In this document: positions 35,729 through 46,192 of the stretch, piece by piece | Layout of the letters: every line of letters begins with the position of its first letter | Numbering within the stretch: the first letter of the stretch is position 1 | Assembly: GCA_902614375.1 (NCBI GenBank) | Contig: CACMKZ010000003.1 | Coordinates: forward strand, 1 to 64,000 | Origin: an uncultured Alphaproteobacteria bacterium | GTDB lineage: Bacteria > Pseudomonadota > Alphaproteobacteria > HIMB59 > GCA-002718135 | DNA length: 64,000 bases | Direction: 5' to 3' | Made by a program: the position numbers and the translations under genes | The notes under the pieces: model-generated | The model's database searches: none | What the model was told of the DNA's origin: nothing | What the model saw: the letters and a program-made list of their open reading frames with translations, nothing else

Positions 35729-37498
35729 ATGGCTAAAATGACAACAGAGGAAGCTTTCGTAAAAGTTTTACAGAAACACGGTATTCAACACGCTTTTGGT
35801 ATAATTGGATCGGCGTTTATGCCAATATCAGATCTTTTTCCTAAAGCTGGAATAACATTTTGGGATGTTGCTCATGAGTCAAATGGCGGAATTATGGCTG
35901 ATGGTTATACTAGATCAACAGGTAAAATTGCAATGTGTATTGCACAAAATGGACCTGGTATAACTGGCTTAGTCACACCTATAAAGACTGCTTTTTGGAA
36001 TCATACTCCAATGCTCTTAGTTACTCCTCAGGCAGCTAATAAAACTATTGGTCAAGGTGGATTTCAAGAAGTTGAGCAAATGAATTTATTTAAAGATATG
36101 GTGTGTTATCAAGAAGAAGTAAGAGATCCCTCCAGAGTTGCAGAAGTTTTAAATAGAGTTATTTCAAAAGCTATAAAAGGATCTGCTCCTGCTCAATTAA
36201 ATATACCAAGAGATTTTTGGACCCAAGTTGTTGATATTGATCTGCCACCTATTATTAAATTTGAAAGACCTTCTGGTGGAATTGAAGCAATTAAAGAAGC
36301 CGCAAATCTTTTATCTAATGCAAAATTCCCTGTTATTTTATCTGGTGCTGGAGTGATTTTAGCTGATGCTATTGATGATTGTAAAAAAATTGCAGAAAAA
36401 TTAAGTGCTCCAGTTGCTTGCGGATATCAGCATAATGATAGTTTTCCTGGCAAACATCCTCTTGCTGTTGGTCCTTTAGGATACAATGGATCTAAAGCAG
36501 CAATGGAAATAATATCTAAGGCAGATGTAGTTCTCGCACTTGGTACAAGGTTAAATCCTTTCTCAACTTTACCAGGTTATGGAATAGATTATTGGCCAAA
36601 AAATGCAGATGTTGTTCAAGTTGATATAAATTCTGATCGTATTGGTTTAACCAAAAAAATTAGTGTTGGTATTTGTGGAGATGCAAAACTAGTTGCAGAA
36701 CAAATTTTAGAAAACCTTACAACAAATGCAGGCGATAACGATAGAAAAGAACGAGAGGAGTTAATTCATAAGACAAAGTCAGCTTGGTTACAAACATTAA
36801 CTGGCCTTGATCATGAAGAAGATGATCCTGGCACATCTTGGAATAAAGACTCACGAGATAGAGAACCTGAGAAAATGTCACCAAGAATGGCATGGCGAGC
36901 TATTCAAGCAGGATTACCCGAAGATGCAATTATATCAAGTGATATAGGAAATAATTGTGCAATCGGAAATGCTTATCCAACATTTGAGAATGGTAGAAAG
37001 TATTTGGCACCTGGTTTATTTGGACCATGTGGTTATGGTTTTCCATCTGTAATTGGAGCAAAAATAGGTTGTCCTAATACACCTGTTGTTGGCTTTGCAG
37101 GTGACGGCGCATTTGGAATTAGTATGAGTGAAATGACTTCTTGTAATAGAGATGGATGGCCAAATATTACAATGATAATTTTTAGAAATTATCAATGGGG
37201 AGCGGAAAAAAGAAACACTACACTTTGGTATAATAATAATTTTGTCGGAACTGAACTTGACCCTAAATTAAGCTATGCAAAGATTGCAGAAGCATGTGGA
37301 TTTAAAGGTGTTAAGGTTCATACTCAAGAAGAGCTTACTGAAGCTTTACAACAATCTTGTAAAGATCAAATGGAAGGTGTGACTACTTTTATAGAAGTAA
37401 TGTTAAATCAAGAACTAGGAGAACCTTTTAGACGAGATGCTATGAAGGCGCCAGTTGAAGTTGCTGGAATTGATCCAAAAGATACAGTAGTTCAATAA
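35729..37498 (+). CDS. xsc: sulfoacetaldehyde acetyltransferase
   Basis: ThDP enzyme converting sulfoacetaldehyde and phosphate to sulfite and acetyl phosphate, the central step in catabolism of taurine, isethionate and other C2 sulfonates. The 589-residue product starts TTEEAFVKVLQKHGIQHAFG, has the ThDP glutamate in WDVAHESNGGIMADG, AQNGPGITG, and the ThDP motif VVGFAGDGAFGISMSEM; the segments NTTLWYNNNFVGTEL and RRDAMK near the C-terminus are Xsc-specific in my recollection and not found in acetolactate synthase. AAGGAT ribosome-binding site upstream. Stands alone; possible partner enzymes lie 22-25 kb away at 58.7-62.1 kb. Confidence 0.93.
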   Translation: MAKMTTEEAFVKVLQKHGIQHAFGIIGSAFMPISDLFPKAGITFWDVAHESNGGIMADGYTRSTGKIAMCIAQNGPGITGLVTPIKTAFWNHTPMLLVTPQAANKTIGQGGFQEVEQMNLFKDMVCYQEEVRDPSRVAEVLNRVISKAIKGSAPAQLNIPRDFWTQVVDIDLPPIIKFERPSGGIEAIKEAANLLSNAKFPVILSGAGVILADAIDDCKKIAEKLSAPVACGYQHNDSFPGKHPLAVGPLGYNGSKAAMEIISKADVVLALGTRLNPFSTLPGYGIDYWPKNADVVQVDINSDRIGLTKKISVGICGDAKLVAEQILENLTTNAGDNDRKEREELIHKTKSAWLQTLTGLDHEEDDPGTSWNKDSRDREPEKMSPRMAWRAIQAGLPEDAIISSDIGNNCAIGNAYPTFENGRKYLAPGLFGPCGYGFPSVIGAKIGCPNTPVVGFAGDGAFGISMSEMTSCNRDGWPNITMIIFRNYQWGAEKRNTTLWYNNNFVGTELDPKLSYAKIAEACGFKGVKVHTQEELTEALQQSCKDQMEGVTTFIEVMLNQELGEPFRRDAMKAPVEVAGIDPKDTVVQ

Positions 37499-39112
37499 TT
37501 ATTTCTGATCGTTAATAATTAAGTCTGATGCTTTTTCAGCAATCATCATAGTAGGGGCATTAGTATTACCTGATGTTATAGTTGGCATCACAGATGCATC
37601 AACAACTCTTAAGTTTTTTATTCCTTTTACCTTAAGATTATCACTTACAACTGAATTTTCATCATTGCCCATTTTACATGTACTTACTGGATGAAAAATA
37701 GTGTTTGCAAATTTACCTGCTTCCCTAGCGAGAGATTCATTATCTTTAAATTGAGTTCCAGGTCTATATTCTTCAGGTGTATAATCTTTAAATGCCTTTG
37801 ATTCTAAAACAACTCTTCTTACAATTTTAATAGACTTACCTGCAATTTCCCTATCTTCATCTGTAGATAAGTAATTCATTTTAATTTGAGGATAAATTCT
37901 TGTATCTGAAGATTTAATTTCTACTGAACCTCTACTTGTCGGACGAATATTTGTTATTGTAGGAGTGAATGCTGGAAATTTATGTAGGCCTGCTTTTCCT
38001 AATAAATCAGTACTAGCTGGCGAGATATGAAATTGTAGATTAGGGTTTTCTAAATGTGAGTCACTTTTAACAAATCCACACAAATAACTTGCTCCAACTG
38101 TTAAGGGTCCTTTTTTATAAATTAAATAATTTAAACCTGTTAAAAATTTTTTTGTAAAACTATGATATATATCATTTAATGTTTCTAAGTTTTTAATTTT
38201 GTACACTGGTCTTAACATTAAATGATCAGTTAAATTTCTCCCAACACCATTAATTTCTTTTACAACACTAATATTATGTTCATTTAACAGTTTACCTGGA
38301 CCAATACCCGAAGCTTGTAATATGTGAGGTGATCCAATTGTTCCTGCAGACAATAAAACTTCTTTATTTACAGAATATGAAAATTTTTCATTGTGTTTCC
38401 ATAAATTCACATTTTTTACTTTTAAATTTTCAAAAGTTATATTTTTAACATGTGCATTTGTTATAACTTTTAAATTTTTTCTATTTTTGATAGGTTTAAG
38501 GAAAGCAACAGCAGAACTACATCTAAATCCTTTATTGATTGTCATTGGGAAATAACCCATTCCTTCATTGTCACCATCGTTAAAGTCTTCATTTTTTTTG
38601 TATCCAAACTCTTGAGAAGCCTCTAAAAATAAATCCAATAATTTAAACTTTGATCTAATTTTCTCTACTTTGATGGGTCCGTCGGTACCATGAAATTCAC
38701 TTTTAGAAATTCTGTAATCTTCAGATTTTTTAAAATACGGTAATACGTCTTCCCAAGACCATCCAATATTACCTAATTGTCTCCAGTAATTGTAATCATT
38801 TGCATGACCTCTTATATATAACATCCCATTAATTGATGAACTTCCACCCAATGTTTTTCCTCTTGGAATAAGCATTTTTCTATTATTACAAAATTTTTCC
38901 TCTTCAGTTGTGAAGCACCAATCAGTTTTTGGATTATGCATTGTTTTAAAATAACCACCTGGAATATGTATCCAAGGATTAGTGTCTTTTCCTCCAGCTT
39001 CAATTAAAAGTACTTTAATATTTTCATTTTCAGTAAGTCTATTTGCTAATATACAACCAGCTGTTCCAGCACCAATAATAATATAATCAAAGCTTTCATT
39101 CATAGTTTGCAA
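37499..39112 (-). CDS. GMC-family FAD-dependent alcohol/choline dehydrogenase-like oxidoreductase
   Basis: Oxidises a primary or secondary alcohol with FAD. Dinucleotide motif YIIIGAGTAGCILANRL, GMC signature I GKTLGGSSSINGMLYIRG, signature II near GTIGSPHILQASGIGP, and the catalytic His/Asn regions FHPVSTCKMG and TSGNTNAPTMMIAEKA. At 537 residues it equals BetA-type enzymes, but sequence alone does not fix choline as substrate; neighbours do not include betB. Stop abuts the xsc stop. A start at the second methionine (MNESFDYI) is also possible. Confidence 0.88.
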   Translation of the reverse strand: MQTMNESFDYIIIGAGTAGCILANRLTENENIKVLLIEAGGKDTNPWIHIPGGYFKTMHNPKTDWCFTTEEEKFCNNRKMLIPRGKTLGGSSSINGMLYIRGHANDYNYWRQLGNIGWSWEDVLPYFKKSEDYRISKSEFHGTDGPIKVEKIRSKFKLLDLFLEASQEFGYKKNEDFNDGDNEGMGYFPMTINKGFRCSSAVAFLKPIKNRKNLKVITNAHVKNITFENLKVKNVNLWKHNEKFSYSVNKEVLLSAGTIGSPHILQASGIGPGKLLNEHNISVVKEINGVGRNLTDHLMLRPVYKIKNLETLNDIYHSFTKKFLTGLNYLIYKKGPLTVGASYLCGFVKSDSHLENPNLQFHISPASTDLLGKAGLHKFPAFTPTITNIRPTSRGSVEIKSSDTRIYPQIKMNYLSTDEDREIAGKSIKIVRRVVLESKAFKDYTPEEYRPGTQFKDNESLAREAGKFANTIFHPVSTCKMGNDENSVVSDNLKVKGIKNLRVVDASVMPTITSGNTNAPTMMIAEKASDLIINDQK

Positions 39113-39185
39113 GAAATTTTCATTATTTAAGTATATATTTGTTAAATTATTATGTAACTAACTTTAAACAATTATAATTTCATTA

Positions 39186-40097
39186 GTGGATATATTAATC
39201 TTAATACTTGGCTTAGTAATTCTAGTTTTCGGAGCTGAAATCTTAATAAGAGGTTCGGTTAGTTTTGGAAAAAAACTAAATATTTCTCTTTTTGCCATAG
39301 GCGTAGTAATAGTTGCAGCAGGCACTTCTCTTCCCGAACTTGCAAGCAGTATTAACGCAGTCTTAAATAATCATTCAGATTTAGCACTAGGTGCTGTTGT
39401 AGGAAGTAATATAGCAAATCTAATCTTAGTGATGGCAGCAACTACGATTATTGTACCTATAACAAACATAACAAATAATCAAATTAATCAGGCATGGATC
39501 AACATAGCTCTGGGTATTTCTTTGATAATTATGAGTTATTTATATTTTAACTATTTATTTGGAATTATATCTCTAATAGCTTTGACTTTGATAATGTATT
39601 TTCAAATTAAAAAAGGCTCTATAATTGTTGATGATATAGATAAGAATGAATATTCAATATTTATTTCATTAATATTAATAGTTTTAGGAGTCATATTTTT
39701 AATTTATGGTTCTGATTTATTTGTAAACTCCGCAATCATTTTGGCTAAAAAATTACAAGTATCGGAGGCAGTAATAGGACTTTCGTTAATAGCTTTTGGA
39801 ACTTCTCTACCTGAGTTGGTTATTGGCATAATGTCAGCATTAAAAAGAAAAGTAGATTTTGCATTAGGAAATATTTTAGGTTCAAACATTTATAACGTTC
39901 TTGGTGTTTTAGGTATAAGTTCGTTTTTTGGAAAATTTGGAATGCCAGAAATTTTAGCAAGACAGGATTTATATATTATGCTGTTGATTACCTTTATTAT
40001 TTTAATTTTTATGTTAATTTTTAAAAAGCTTGGTAGGTTATACGGAAGTGTGGGTCTTATGTTATATTTAGGCTACATTTATTATATTTTTATCTAA
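39186..40097 (+). CDS. calcium/sodium antiporter, YrbG/CaCA family
   Basis: Inner-membrane cation exchanger with about ten helices in two inverted halves. The duplicated alpha motifs are AAGTSLPELASSI near residue 42 and AFGTSLPELVIGI near residue 205, each followed by GSNIANLILV or GSNIYNVLGV. Start is GTG at 39186. It precedes cysQ by six bases, so possible co-transcription with sulfate activation genes. Confidence 0.9.
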   Translation: MDILILILGLVILVFGAEILIRGSVSFGKKLNISLFAIGVVIVAAGTSLPELASSINAVLNNHSDLALGAVVGSNIANLILVMAATTIIVPITNITNNQINQAWINIALGISLIIMSYLYFNYLFGIISLIALTLIMYFQIKKGSIIVDDIDKNEYSIFISLILIVLGVIFLIYGSDLFVNSAIILAKKLQVSEAVIGLSLIAFGTSLPELVIGIMSALKRKVDFALGNILGSNIYNVLGVLGISSFFGKFGMPEILARQDLYIMLLITFIILIFMLIFKKLGRLYGSVGLMLYLGYIYYIFI

Positions 40098-40103
40098 CAA
40101 AAT

Positions 40104-40907
40104 ATGAATTTAAATAACAAAGAAGTTATTTTAGATATTTTAAATATTGCCATAGAAGCAGGTAAAGAAATATTAAAAATATACAAAAAAAATTTTAATG
40201 TAGATTTAAAAGCAGATAACTCACCAATCACAGAAGCAGACATTAATTCTAATAATCTCATAAAAAAAAAATTGATAGAAATAGAAAAAAATATTCCTAT
40301 TCTAACTGAAGAGAGTTTAGTCAATTGGGAGACAAGAAGAGTATGGAAAAAATATTGGCTTATTGATCCACTTGATGGAACTAAAGAATTTATAAATAGA
40401 AATGGTGAATTTACTGTAAATATTTCATTAATTGAAAATAATTTACCAATTTTTGGAGTTATCTATGCGCCAGAAAAATCTTTATTGTATTATGGAATAA
40501 AAAACAATGGTTCTTACAAATTGATTACTCAAGATAATATTAATACACTTAGCGAGTTTAAAAAAATTAATGTTAATAATAATACTACTTCAAATATTAA
40601 AATTATTGGAAGCCGTTCACATTCAAATAAAGATTTTCAAATTTGGGTTGAGAAAAATTTTTCACAATATGAGCTAATTTCAATTGGGAGCTCATTAAAA
40701 CTTTGTTTTTTAGCAGAAGGAACTGCAGATATTTATCCTAGATTAGGCCCAACTTCTGAATGGGATATTGCAGCAGGTCATATTATTTTAGAGGAAGCTG
40801 GTGGAAAATTAAAATCATTTGATAATACAGATATTTTATACAATACTAAGGAAAATATAATTAATCCAAATTTTTTAGCTTACGGGAATGTTTCTAAACT
40901 AAATTAA
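40104..40907 (+). CDS. cysQ: 3'(2'),5'-bisphosphate nucleotidase
   Basis: Hydrolyses PAP, the by-product of PAPS-dependent sulfation or reduction, to AMP. Inositol-monophosphatase fold: [38 protein letters not shown] (metal Asp residues) and [15 protein letters not shown]. The 267-residue length fits CysQ. Direct placement before cysD and cysNC supports a role in PAP recycling. Confidence 0.93.
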   Translation: MNLNNKEVILDILNIAIEAGKEILKIYKKNFNVDLKADNSPITEADINSNNLIKKKLIEIEKNIPILTEESLVNWETRRVWKKYWLIDPLDGTKEFINRNGEFTVNISLIENNLPIFGVIYAPEKSLLYYGIKNNGSYKLITQDNINTLSEFKKINVNNNTTSNIKIIGSRSHSNKDFQIWVEKNFSQYELISIGSSLKLCFLAEGTADIYPRLGPTSEWDIAAGHIILEEAGGKLKSFDNTDILYNTKENIINPNFLAYGNVSKLN

Positions 40908-40908
40908 T

Positions 40909-41808
40909 ATGAAACTATCACATATAGATAAACTAGAGTCTGAAAGTATACATATAATAAGAGAAGTTGCATCGGAATTTGATAATCCTGTAATGCTTTA
41001 TTCAATTGGTAAAGACTCATCAGTAATGCTGCATTTGGCTCAAAAAGCATTTTATCCAAGTAAAATTCCTTTCAAGTTAATGCATATTGATACAACTTGG
41101 AAATTTAAAGAAATGATAAACTTTAGAGATGAGATTGCTAAGAAGTATAACCTAGACTTATTAGTTCATATTAACCAAGAAGGAGTGCGAAATAATATAA
41201 ATCCTATTTCTAGTGGCTCAAAAATTCATACAGATGTAATGAAAACACAGTCATTAATTCAAGCATTAGATAAATATAAATTTGATGCTGCATTTGGAGG
41301 TGCAAGAAGGGACGAAGAAAAATCACGTGCAAAAGAAAGAATTTTTTCATTTAGAGATAAAAAACATCGTTGGGATCCAAAAAATCAAAAACCAGAGCTT
41401 TGGAATTTGTTTAATACTAATATAGATAAAGATGAAAGTGTAAGAGTTTTTCCATTATCTAATTGGACTGAAATAGATGTTTGGCAATACATTTATCAGG
41501 AAAATATTCCACTTGTCCCGTTATATTTTTCCAAAATAAGATCAGTTATTAGAAGAAATGATATGATGATTATGGTTGATGATGATCGTTTAAAAATTAA
41601 GGAAAATGAAAAAATAGAACAAAAAAAAGTAAGATTTAGAACATTGGGTTGTTATCCATTAACTGCCGCTGTGGAATCTGATGCAACTACTGTTGAAGAA
41701 ATCATTATTGAATTACTAGAGTCAAAATATTCAGAAAGACAAGGAAGACTTATTGATAATGATCAAATTGGATCTATGGAGAAAAAAAAACAAGAAGGTT
41801 ATTTTTAA
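40909..41808 (+). CDS. cysD: sulfate adenylyltransferase small subunit
   Basis: Catalytic subunit of ATP sulfurylase, making APS from sulfate and ATP with CysN. The pyrophosphatase-type loop is [15 protein letters not shown] near residue 31, then [20 protein letters not shown] and the C-terminal [11 protein letters not shown] and [13 protein letters not shown]. The 299-residue length is standard. Starts one base after the cysQ stop; its stop overlaps cysNC by a base. Confidence 0.95.
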   Translation: MKLSHIDKLESESIHIIREVASEFDNPVMLYSIGKDSSVMLHLAQKAFYPSKIPFKLMHIDTTWKFKEMINFRDEIAKKYNLDLLVHINQEGVRNNINPISSGSKIHTDVMKTQSLIQALDKYKFDAAFGGARRDEEKSRAKERIFSFRDKKHRWDPKNQKPELWNLFNTNIDKDESVRVFPLSNWTEIDVWQYIYQENIPLVPLYFSKIRSVIRRNDMMIMVDDDRLKIKENEKIEQKKVRFRTLGCYPLTAAVESDATTVEEIIIELLESKYSERQGRLIDNDQIGSMEKKKQEGYF

Positions 41809-43682
41809 TGGACATAGAAACTTTTTTTCAAAATCAAAATAATAAAAAACAATTAAAAATTTTAACTTGTGGTTCTGTAGATGATGGTAAATCAACACTC
41901 ATTGGCAGAATATTATTTGATTCAAAAAATATTTACAGTGATCAGTTAAGTCAAACTAAAATTGAAAGTGAAAAGTATGGCACACAAGGTAAGCAAATTG
42001 ATTTAGCATTATTAATTGATGGTTTACAAGCTGAAAGAGAGCAAGGAATAACTATAGATGTTGCTTATCGTTACTTTGAGACTAAAAAATGTAAATTTAT
42101 TATTGCTGATACTCCTGGCCATGAGGAATACACACGCAATATGGTTACAGGAGCATCGAACTCAGATGTTGGCATTATATTAGTTGACGCAACTAAAGGT
42201 ATTCTTGACCAAACAAAAAGACACACATTTATTTTATCTCTTCTCGGAATTGAAAAAATTATAGTTGCAGTAAATAAAATGGATTTAATCAATTATGATG
42301 AAAAAAAATTTAAAGATATAATTGCTTCTTTTAAAAACTTTGCAGGAGAATTTAATTTTAATTTACAAAAGTTCATTCCAATATCTGCTTTAGTTGGTGA
42401 TAATGTATTTCAAAAAAATAAAAACATATCTTGGTACAATGGAAAATCTTTAATTAATGAGCTTGAAGAAATTAGCTTAAAAGACTCTTTAGAAGAAGAA
42501 ATTTTTTCATTACCAGTACAATTTGTTAATAGATTGAGCTCTCAATTTAGAGGATATAGCGGTACAATCACTTCAGGAAAAATAAAAGTTAATGATGAGG
42601 TTCATGTCTTTTCAAGCAAAGAGAAAATTAAAATTATCAAAATATTAACTCCAAAAGGAGAGAGTGACTTTGCAGTTAAAGGGCAAGCGGTAACACTAAC
42701 ATTGGACAAAGAAGTTGATATTTCTAGAGGTGATTTATTATGCTCTGTTAAAAACCATAATTATTTTTTATCTGATCAATTTGCATCTCATATTATTTGG
42801 ATGAATAAAGAACAAATGATACCCGAAAGAAATTATATCTTTAAATTTATAAACTTTCAAACAATAGGGAAAATTACAGATTTAGTTCATAAAATAAATA
42901 TTAATTCATTCGAAAAAATTGCTTCAAAATTTTTAAACTTAAATGAAATAGGGTACTCCAAAGTTGCATTAAATAAAAATACAATTTTTAATCCCTATAA
43001 AAATAATAAAAAATTAGGAAGTTTTGTTATAATTGACCAATTCAATAATCAAACTGTAGGAGCAGGTGTTATTGAGCATGAGCTGAGAAGAGCGTCAAAT
43101 ATTTCATGGCATCAAATGTCAATAAATAAAAATTTACGATCCTCTATAAATGGACAAAAGCCATGTGTTTTATGGTTTACAGGATTATCAGGGTCAGGAA
43201 AATCTACTATAGCAAATATAATCGAGCAAAAGTTACACAAACTAGAAAAGCATACTTACTTATTAGACGGTGATAATGTTAGGCATGGTTTAAATAAAGA
43301 TTTAGGATTTACTGATGTAGATCGTGTTGAAAATATACGGAGAATTTCAGAAGTATCCAGATTAATGGTTGATGCAGGACTAATAACAATTGTTTCTTTT
43401 ATCTCACCATTTAAATCTGAAAGAAAAATGGCTCGAGAATTAGTAGAAAGTGATGAATTTATAGAAATATATGTTGATACCTCAATTGAGGAGTGTGAAA
43501 AAAGAGATCCAAAAGGTTTGTATAAAAAAGCTAGATCTGGCAAATTAAAAAATTTTACAGGGATTGACTCTAATTATGAAATACCGTCATCACCTGAAAT
43601 CATATTGGAAACAAAAATAAAATCAGCAGAAGAATTAGCAGATGAAGTTATTCTTTATTTAAAACAATATAATAAAATTTAA
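41808..43682 (+). CDS. cysNC: bifunctional sulfate adenylyltransferase subunit 1/APS kinase
   Basis: Fusion of the GTPase regulatory subunit of ATP sulfurylase (residues 1 to about 430) and APS kinase (about 440-624). CysN motifs: [33 protein letters not shown]. CysC motifs: [33 protein letters not shown] and the [11 protein letters not shown] loop. Product PAPS can feed reduction or sulfotransferases. No PAPS reductase or sulfite reductase gene is in the window. Convergent with the HisD-like gene, 4-bp overlap. Confidence 0.95.
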   Translation: MDIETFFQNQNNKKQLKILTCGSVDDGKSTLIGRILFDSKNIYSDQLSQTKIESEKYGTQGKQIDLALLIDGLQAEREQGITIDVAYRYFETKKCKFIIADTPGHEEYTRNMVTGASNSDVGIILVDATKGILDQTKRHTFILSLLGIEKIIVAVNKMDLINYDEKKFKDIIASFKNFAGEFNFNLQKFIPISALVGDNVFQKNKNISWYNGKSLINELEEISLKDSLEEEIFSLPVQFVNRLSSQFRGYSGTITSGKIKVNDEVHVFSSKEKIKIIKILTPKGESDFAVKGQAVTLTLDKEVDISRGDLLCSVKNHNYFLSDQFASHIIWMNKEQMIPERNYIFKFINFQTIGKITDLVHKININSFEKIASKFLNLNEIGYSKVALNKNTIFNPYKNNKKLGSFVIIDQFNNQTVGAGVIEHELRRASNISWHQMSINKNLRSSINGQKPCVLWFTGLSGSGKSTIANIIEQKLHKLEKHTYLLDGDNVRHGLNKDLGFTDVDRVENIRRISEVSRLMVDAGLITIVSFISPFKSERKMARELVESDEFIEIYVDTSIEECEKRDPKGLYKKARSGKLKNFTGIDSNYEIPSSPEIILETKIKSAEELADEVILYLKQYNKI

Positions 43683-45001
43683 TTTTTTAATTTTGAAGCT
43701 GGTTTTCCATACTCAATATTAAGACCACCATATCTTCTCACTCTAACATTACATTGTTCAGCGTGACCAATAAATCCTTCAAGATGTGAAAGTCTTGATC
43801 CATATTCCCCAATAAGTGTAGCTGCTTCATCTGTAGTAATCTTTTGATAAGTATGGGTTTTAATGAACTTACCAACCCACAAACCACCAGTATATCTTCC
43901 AGCTTTTTTAGTTGGAAGAGTATGGTTAGTACCTATGACTTTATCACCATTAGCAACATTAGTTCTAGCACCTAAAAATAGAGCTCCATAAGATGTCATA
44001 TTTTCTAAAAACCAATCATCTTTTTTTGTCATAACTTGAACGTGCTCTGATGCTATTTCATTTGCTTTAGATAACATCTCCTCATAATTATCACATAAAA
44101 TTATTTCTCCATAATCTCTCCAGCTTGTACTTGCTGTTTCTTTAGTAGGTAAAATTTCTAAAATTCTATCAATTTCTTTAAATGTTTCTTCTGCAAGTTT
44201 TCTTGAGTTTGTTATCATTACAGCAGGAGAATTATATCCATGTTCTGCTTGTCCTAATAAGTCTGTTGCACATATTTCACCATCAACGGTTTCATCTGCA
44301 ATAACCATTGTTTCAGTTGGTCCAGCAAATAAATCTATACCAACTTTGCCATACAATTGTCTTTTTGCTTCAGCAACAAATGCATTGCCAGGTCCAACAA
44401 GCATATCTACGGGTTTAATTGATTCTGTACCAATAGCCATTGCACCAACTCCTTGCATTCCTCCCAAAACATAAATTTCGTGAGCACCACCCATTTTCAT
44501 TGCTGTAACGACAGCTGGATTTGGCTTACTTTTAAAAGGTGGGGTAGTAGCAACAATTCTTGGAACCCCAGCAACAGAGGCAGTAACAACTGACATATGA
44601 GCAGAAGCTACCATTGGGAATTTTCCAGCAGGTACATAACATCCTACTGCTTGTACTGGTATATTTTTATGACCAAGAATCACGCCTGGATGCGTTTCTA
44701 CTTCTAATTCACTTAAAGTTTTAAGTTGTGCTTCCGCAAATGATCGCACTTGTTTTTGAGCAAATTTAATATCTTCTTTGTCATCATCAGAGACTTCACT
44801 CATTAATTGATTAATTTGATCTTCACTTAGTCTAAAACTATCTGGAGAATAGTTATCAAATTTTTGAGATAACTCTCTAATATGTTTATCGCCTTCTGTT
44901 TCAATCTTACTTAACGTTTCTTCAACAATTTTTTTTACTTTATCATTATCTTCAATTCTTTGTTTTTCGTCTAAACCTTTTTTTAAATATTCTATTGCCA
45001 T
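43679..45001 (-). CDS. histidinol dehydrogenase-family NAD-dependent dehydrogenase, HpsN-like (sulfopropanediol 3-dehydrogenase?)
   Basis: A 440-residue member of the HisD superfamily, which performs four-electron oxidation of a primary alcohol to an acid. Features: [50 protein letters not shown], zinc and acid/base region [18 protein letters not shown] and [20 protein letters not shown]. No his operon lies nearby, and it is co-directional with a SnoaL-like gene (2-bp gap), so a catabolic paralogue is more likely than HisD. HpsN oxidises 2,3-dihydroxypropane-1-sulfonate to sulfolactate; xsc in the same window supports a sulfonate link, but other polyol substrates are possible. Confidence 0.78.
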   Translation of the reverse strand: MAIEYLKKGLDEKQRIEDNDKVKKIVEETLSKIETEGDKHIRELSQKFDNYSPDSFRLSEDQINQLMSEVSDDDKEDIKFAQKQVRSFAEAQLKTLSELEVETHPGVILGHKNIPVQAVGCYVPAGKFPMVASAHMSVVTASVAGVPRIVATTPPFKSKPNPAVVTAMKMGGAHEIYVLGGMQGVGAMAIGTESIKPVDMLVGPGNAFVAEAKRQLYGKVGIDLFAGPTETMVIADETVDGEICATDLLGQAEHGYNSPAVMITNSRKLAEETFKEIDRILEILPTKETASTSWRDYGEIILCDNYEEMLSKANEIASEHVQVMTKKDDWFLENMTSYGALFLGARTNVANGDKVIGTNHTLPTKKAGRYTGGLWVGKFIKTHTYQKITTDEAATLIGEYGSRLSHLEGFIGHAEQCNVRVRRYGGLNIEYGKPASKLKN

Positions 45002-45003
45002 AA

Positions 45004-46101
45004 TTATTTTTTATGAATTAATTTAAAGATATCAATGCCTATTTGATCTAAAATGTGTGCTATATCGATTGGTACCCAATTTTCTCTAATTAACCCTTCA
45101 TGATGTAAATAAAAATCCATGACTCTCATTGTTATTTTTTTTTGAGTAGGTTCATATCCTAACCAATCACTTGATCCATGAACACACTGAATACTATGCC
45201 AACCACCAGTCATAGAATAATTTCCATCTCCAATTTCAATATAATGACCGATTTTCCAATAATCTCTGTCCTTGAATGTAAGTCTAAATGGGAGCTGATG
45301 ATGATCAACAAAACCATCTAAACCTCTAGCTGTACCTATACCACTTGGCCCATACCACATCATTTTTGGGTGCCAATAATCTTGTTGAGGATGATTAATT
45401 AATTTCTCCCTTATTTGATCTTTTGATAGACCTGGCTCAGTCTCAGGTTTAATATTTAAACTTCTTTGCATGGTTAAATCTTGATTCAAAGATTGAAGAG
45501 ACAGTTCCTTATCTAAATTTTGATTATTTTCTCCATCACCTGTTATTGGACTAGGCCACATCCCTTCTACCCCAAGAGATTTATTTATAGGCCAATATCC
45601 AGCCTGACGGATAAAATCTACAGTATCAATTAATGTATAGGATTTTATTATTTTATTATTTGTAATCTGATGTGCTTCACATGTTCTAAGATAAATTGTT
45701 TTGTTAGTAGGCTTTACGCCCAACCACTCATTTTTAAAAGTTCCAGTTAAATGACTAATAAATGAAACAAAAACTTTATCTCTAAATGCTCCTCCAATAA
45801 CTAGATTATTTCTTCTTTCTAGATCGGGGAATGCCTTCTTTAGAGGTATTAAATATTTATTTTTTATTTCTTCAATTCCTTTAATTTCATTAATTGGATG
45901 AAATCCATTAAACTCAGCATCTACGTGATATAAATTTTCAAGATTTTCTTCTAAATTATCTAAAGAGCACTCGGCAATTTTTTTTAATAAATTTTTAAAA
46001 TATATTTTGTTTTCAATATTTATCTTTGGATCAAGATCTAAATGAATTATGTTTGAGTTATTTTTCTCACCGGTATCAAAGTTTTGTATTTTATTTGCCA
46101 T
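45004..46101 (-). CDS. tandem SnoaL/NTF2-like protein, type A (first copy)
   Basis: 365 residues with two NTF2-like cone domains (about 35-175 and 240-365). Each has tryptophan- and His/Asp-rich pocket strands typical of SnoaL-like cyclases: in the second domain the strand [17 protein letters not shown], then [13 protein letters not shown] and [20 protein letters not shown]. No cofactor motif. First gene of a likely operon with the HisD-like gene and divergent from the bicupin gene. It resembles the 49.3-kb gene in order of motifs. SnoaL-like proteins isomerise, hydrolyse or cyclise small molecules; the exact reaction is unknown. Confidence 0.8.
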   Translation of the reverse strand: MANKIQNFDTGEKNNSNIIHLDLDPKINIENKIYFKNLLKKIAECSLDNLEENLENLYHVDAEFNGFHPINEIKGIEEIKNKYLIPLKKAFPDLERRNNLVIGGAFRDKVFVSFISHLTGTFKNEWLGVKPTNKTIYLRTCEAHQITNNKIIKSYTLIDTVDFIRQAGYWPINKSLGVEGMWPSPITGDGENNQNLDKELSLQSLNQDLTMQRSLNIKPETEPGLSKDQIREKLINHPQQDYWHPKMMWYGPSGIGTARGLDGFVDHHQLPFRLTFKDRDYWKIGHYIEIGDGNYSMTGGWHSIQCVHGSSDWLGYEPTQKKITMRVMDFYLHHEGLIRENWVPIDIAHILDQIGIDIFKLIHKK

Positions 46102-46139
46102 AATAATTTAATAACACTATTGTTAAATAATAATTGATT

Positions 46140-46157
46140 TATTCATTATTTTGAATA
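46140..46157. promoter_or_regulatory. operator copy 1: TATTCA-N6-TGAATA
   Basis: TATTCA TTATTT TGAATA, an 18-bp perfect dyad in the 91-bp region between the divergent SnoaL and bicupin genes. It is part of a longer palindromic zone (46138-46179): outer arms TTTATTCATT and AATGAATAAA enclose an inner perfect repeat TTTTGAATA-A-TATTCAAAA, so a second overlapping dyad with N7 spacing is present. The same 18-bp pattern recurs at 50343 and 52990. Confidence 0.75.
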
Positions 46158-46192
46158 ATATTCAAAAAAAATGAATAAAAGATCATTACAAT

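Noticed and set aside
37499..39112. Choline dehydrogenase betA
   Set aside because: Only the GMC family can be supported; no betaine aldehyde dehydrogenase, betI or choline transporter is adjacent.
43679..45001. Histidinol dehydrogenase of histidine synthesis (hisD)
   Set aside because: No other his genes are adjacent and the operon and operator tie it to the SnoaL cluster; the family is right but the pathway is doubtful.
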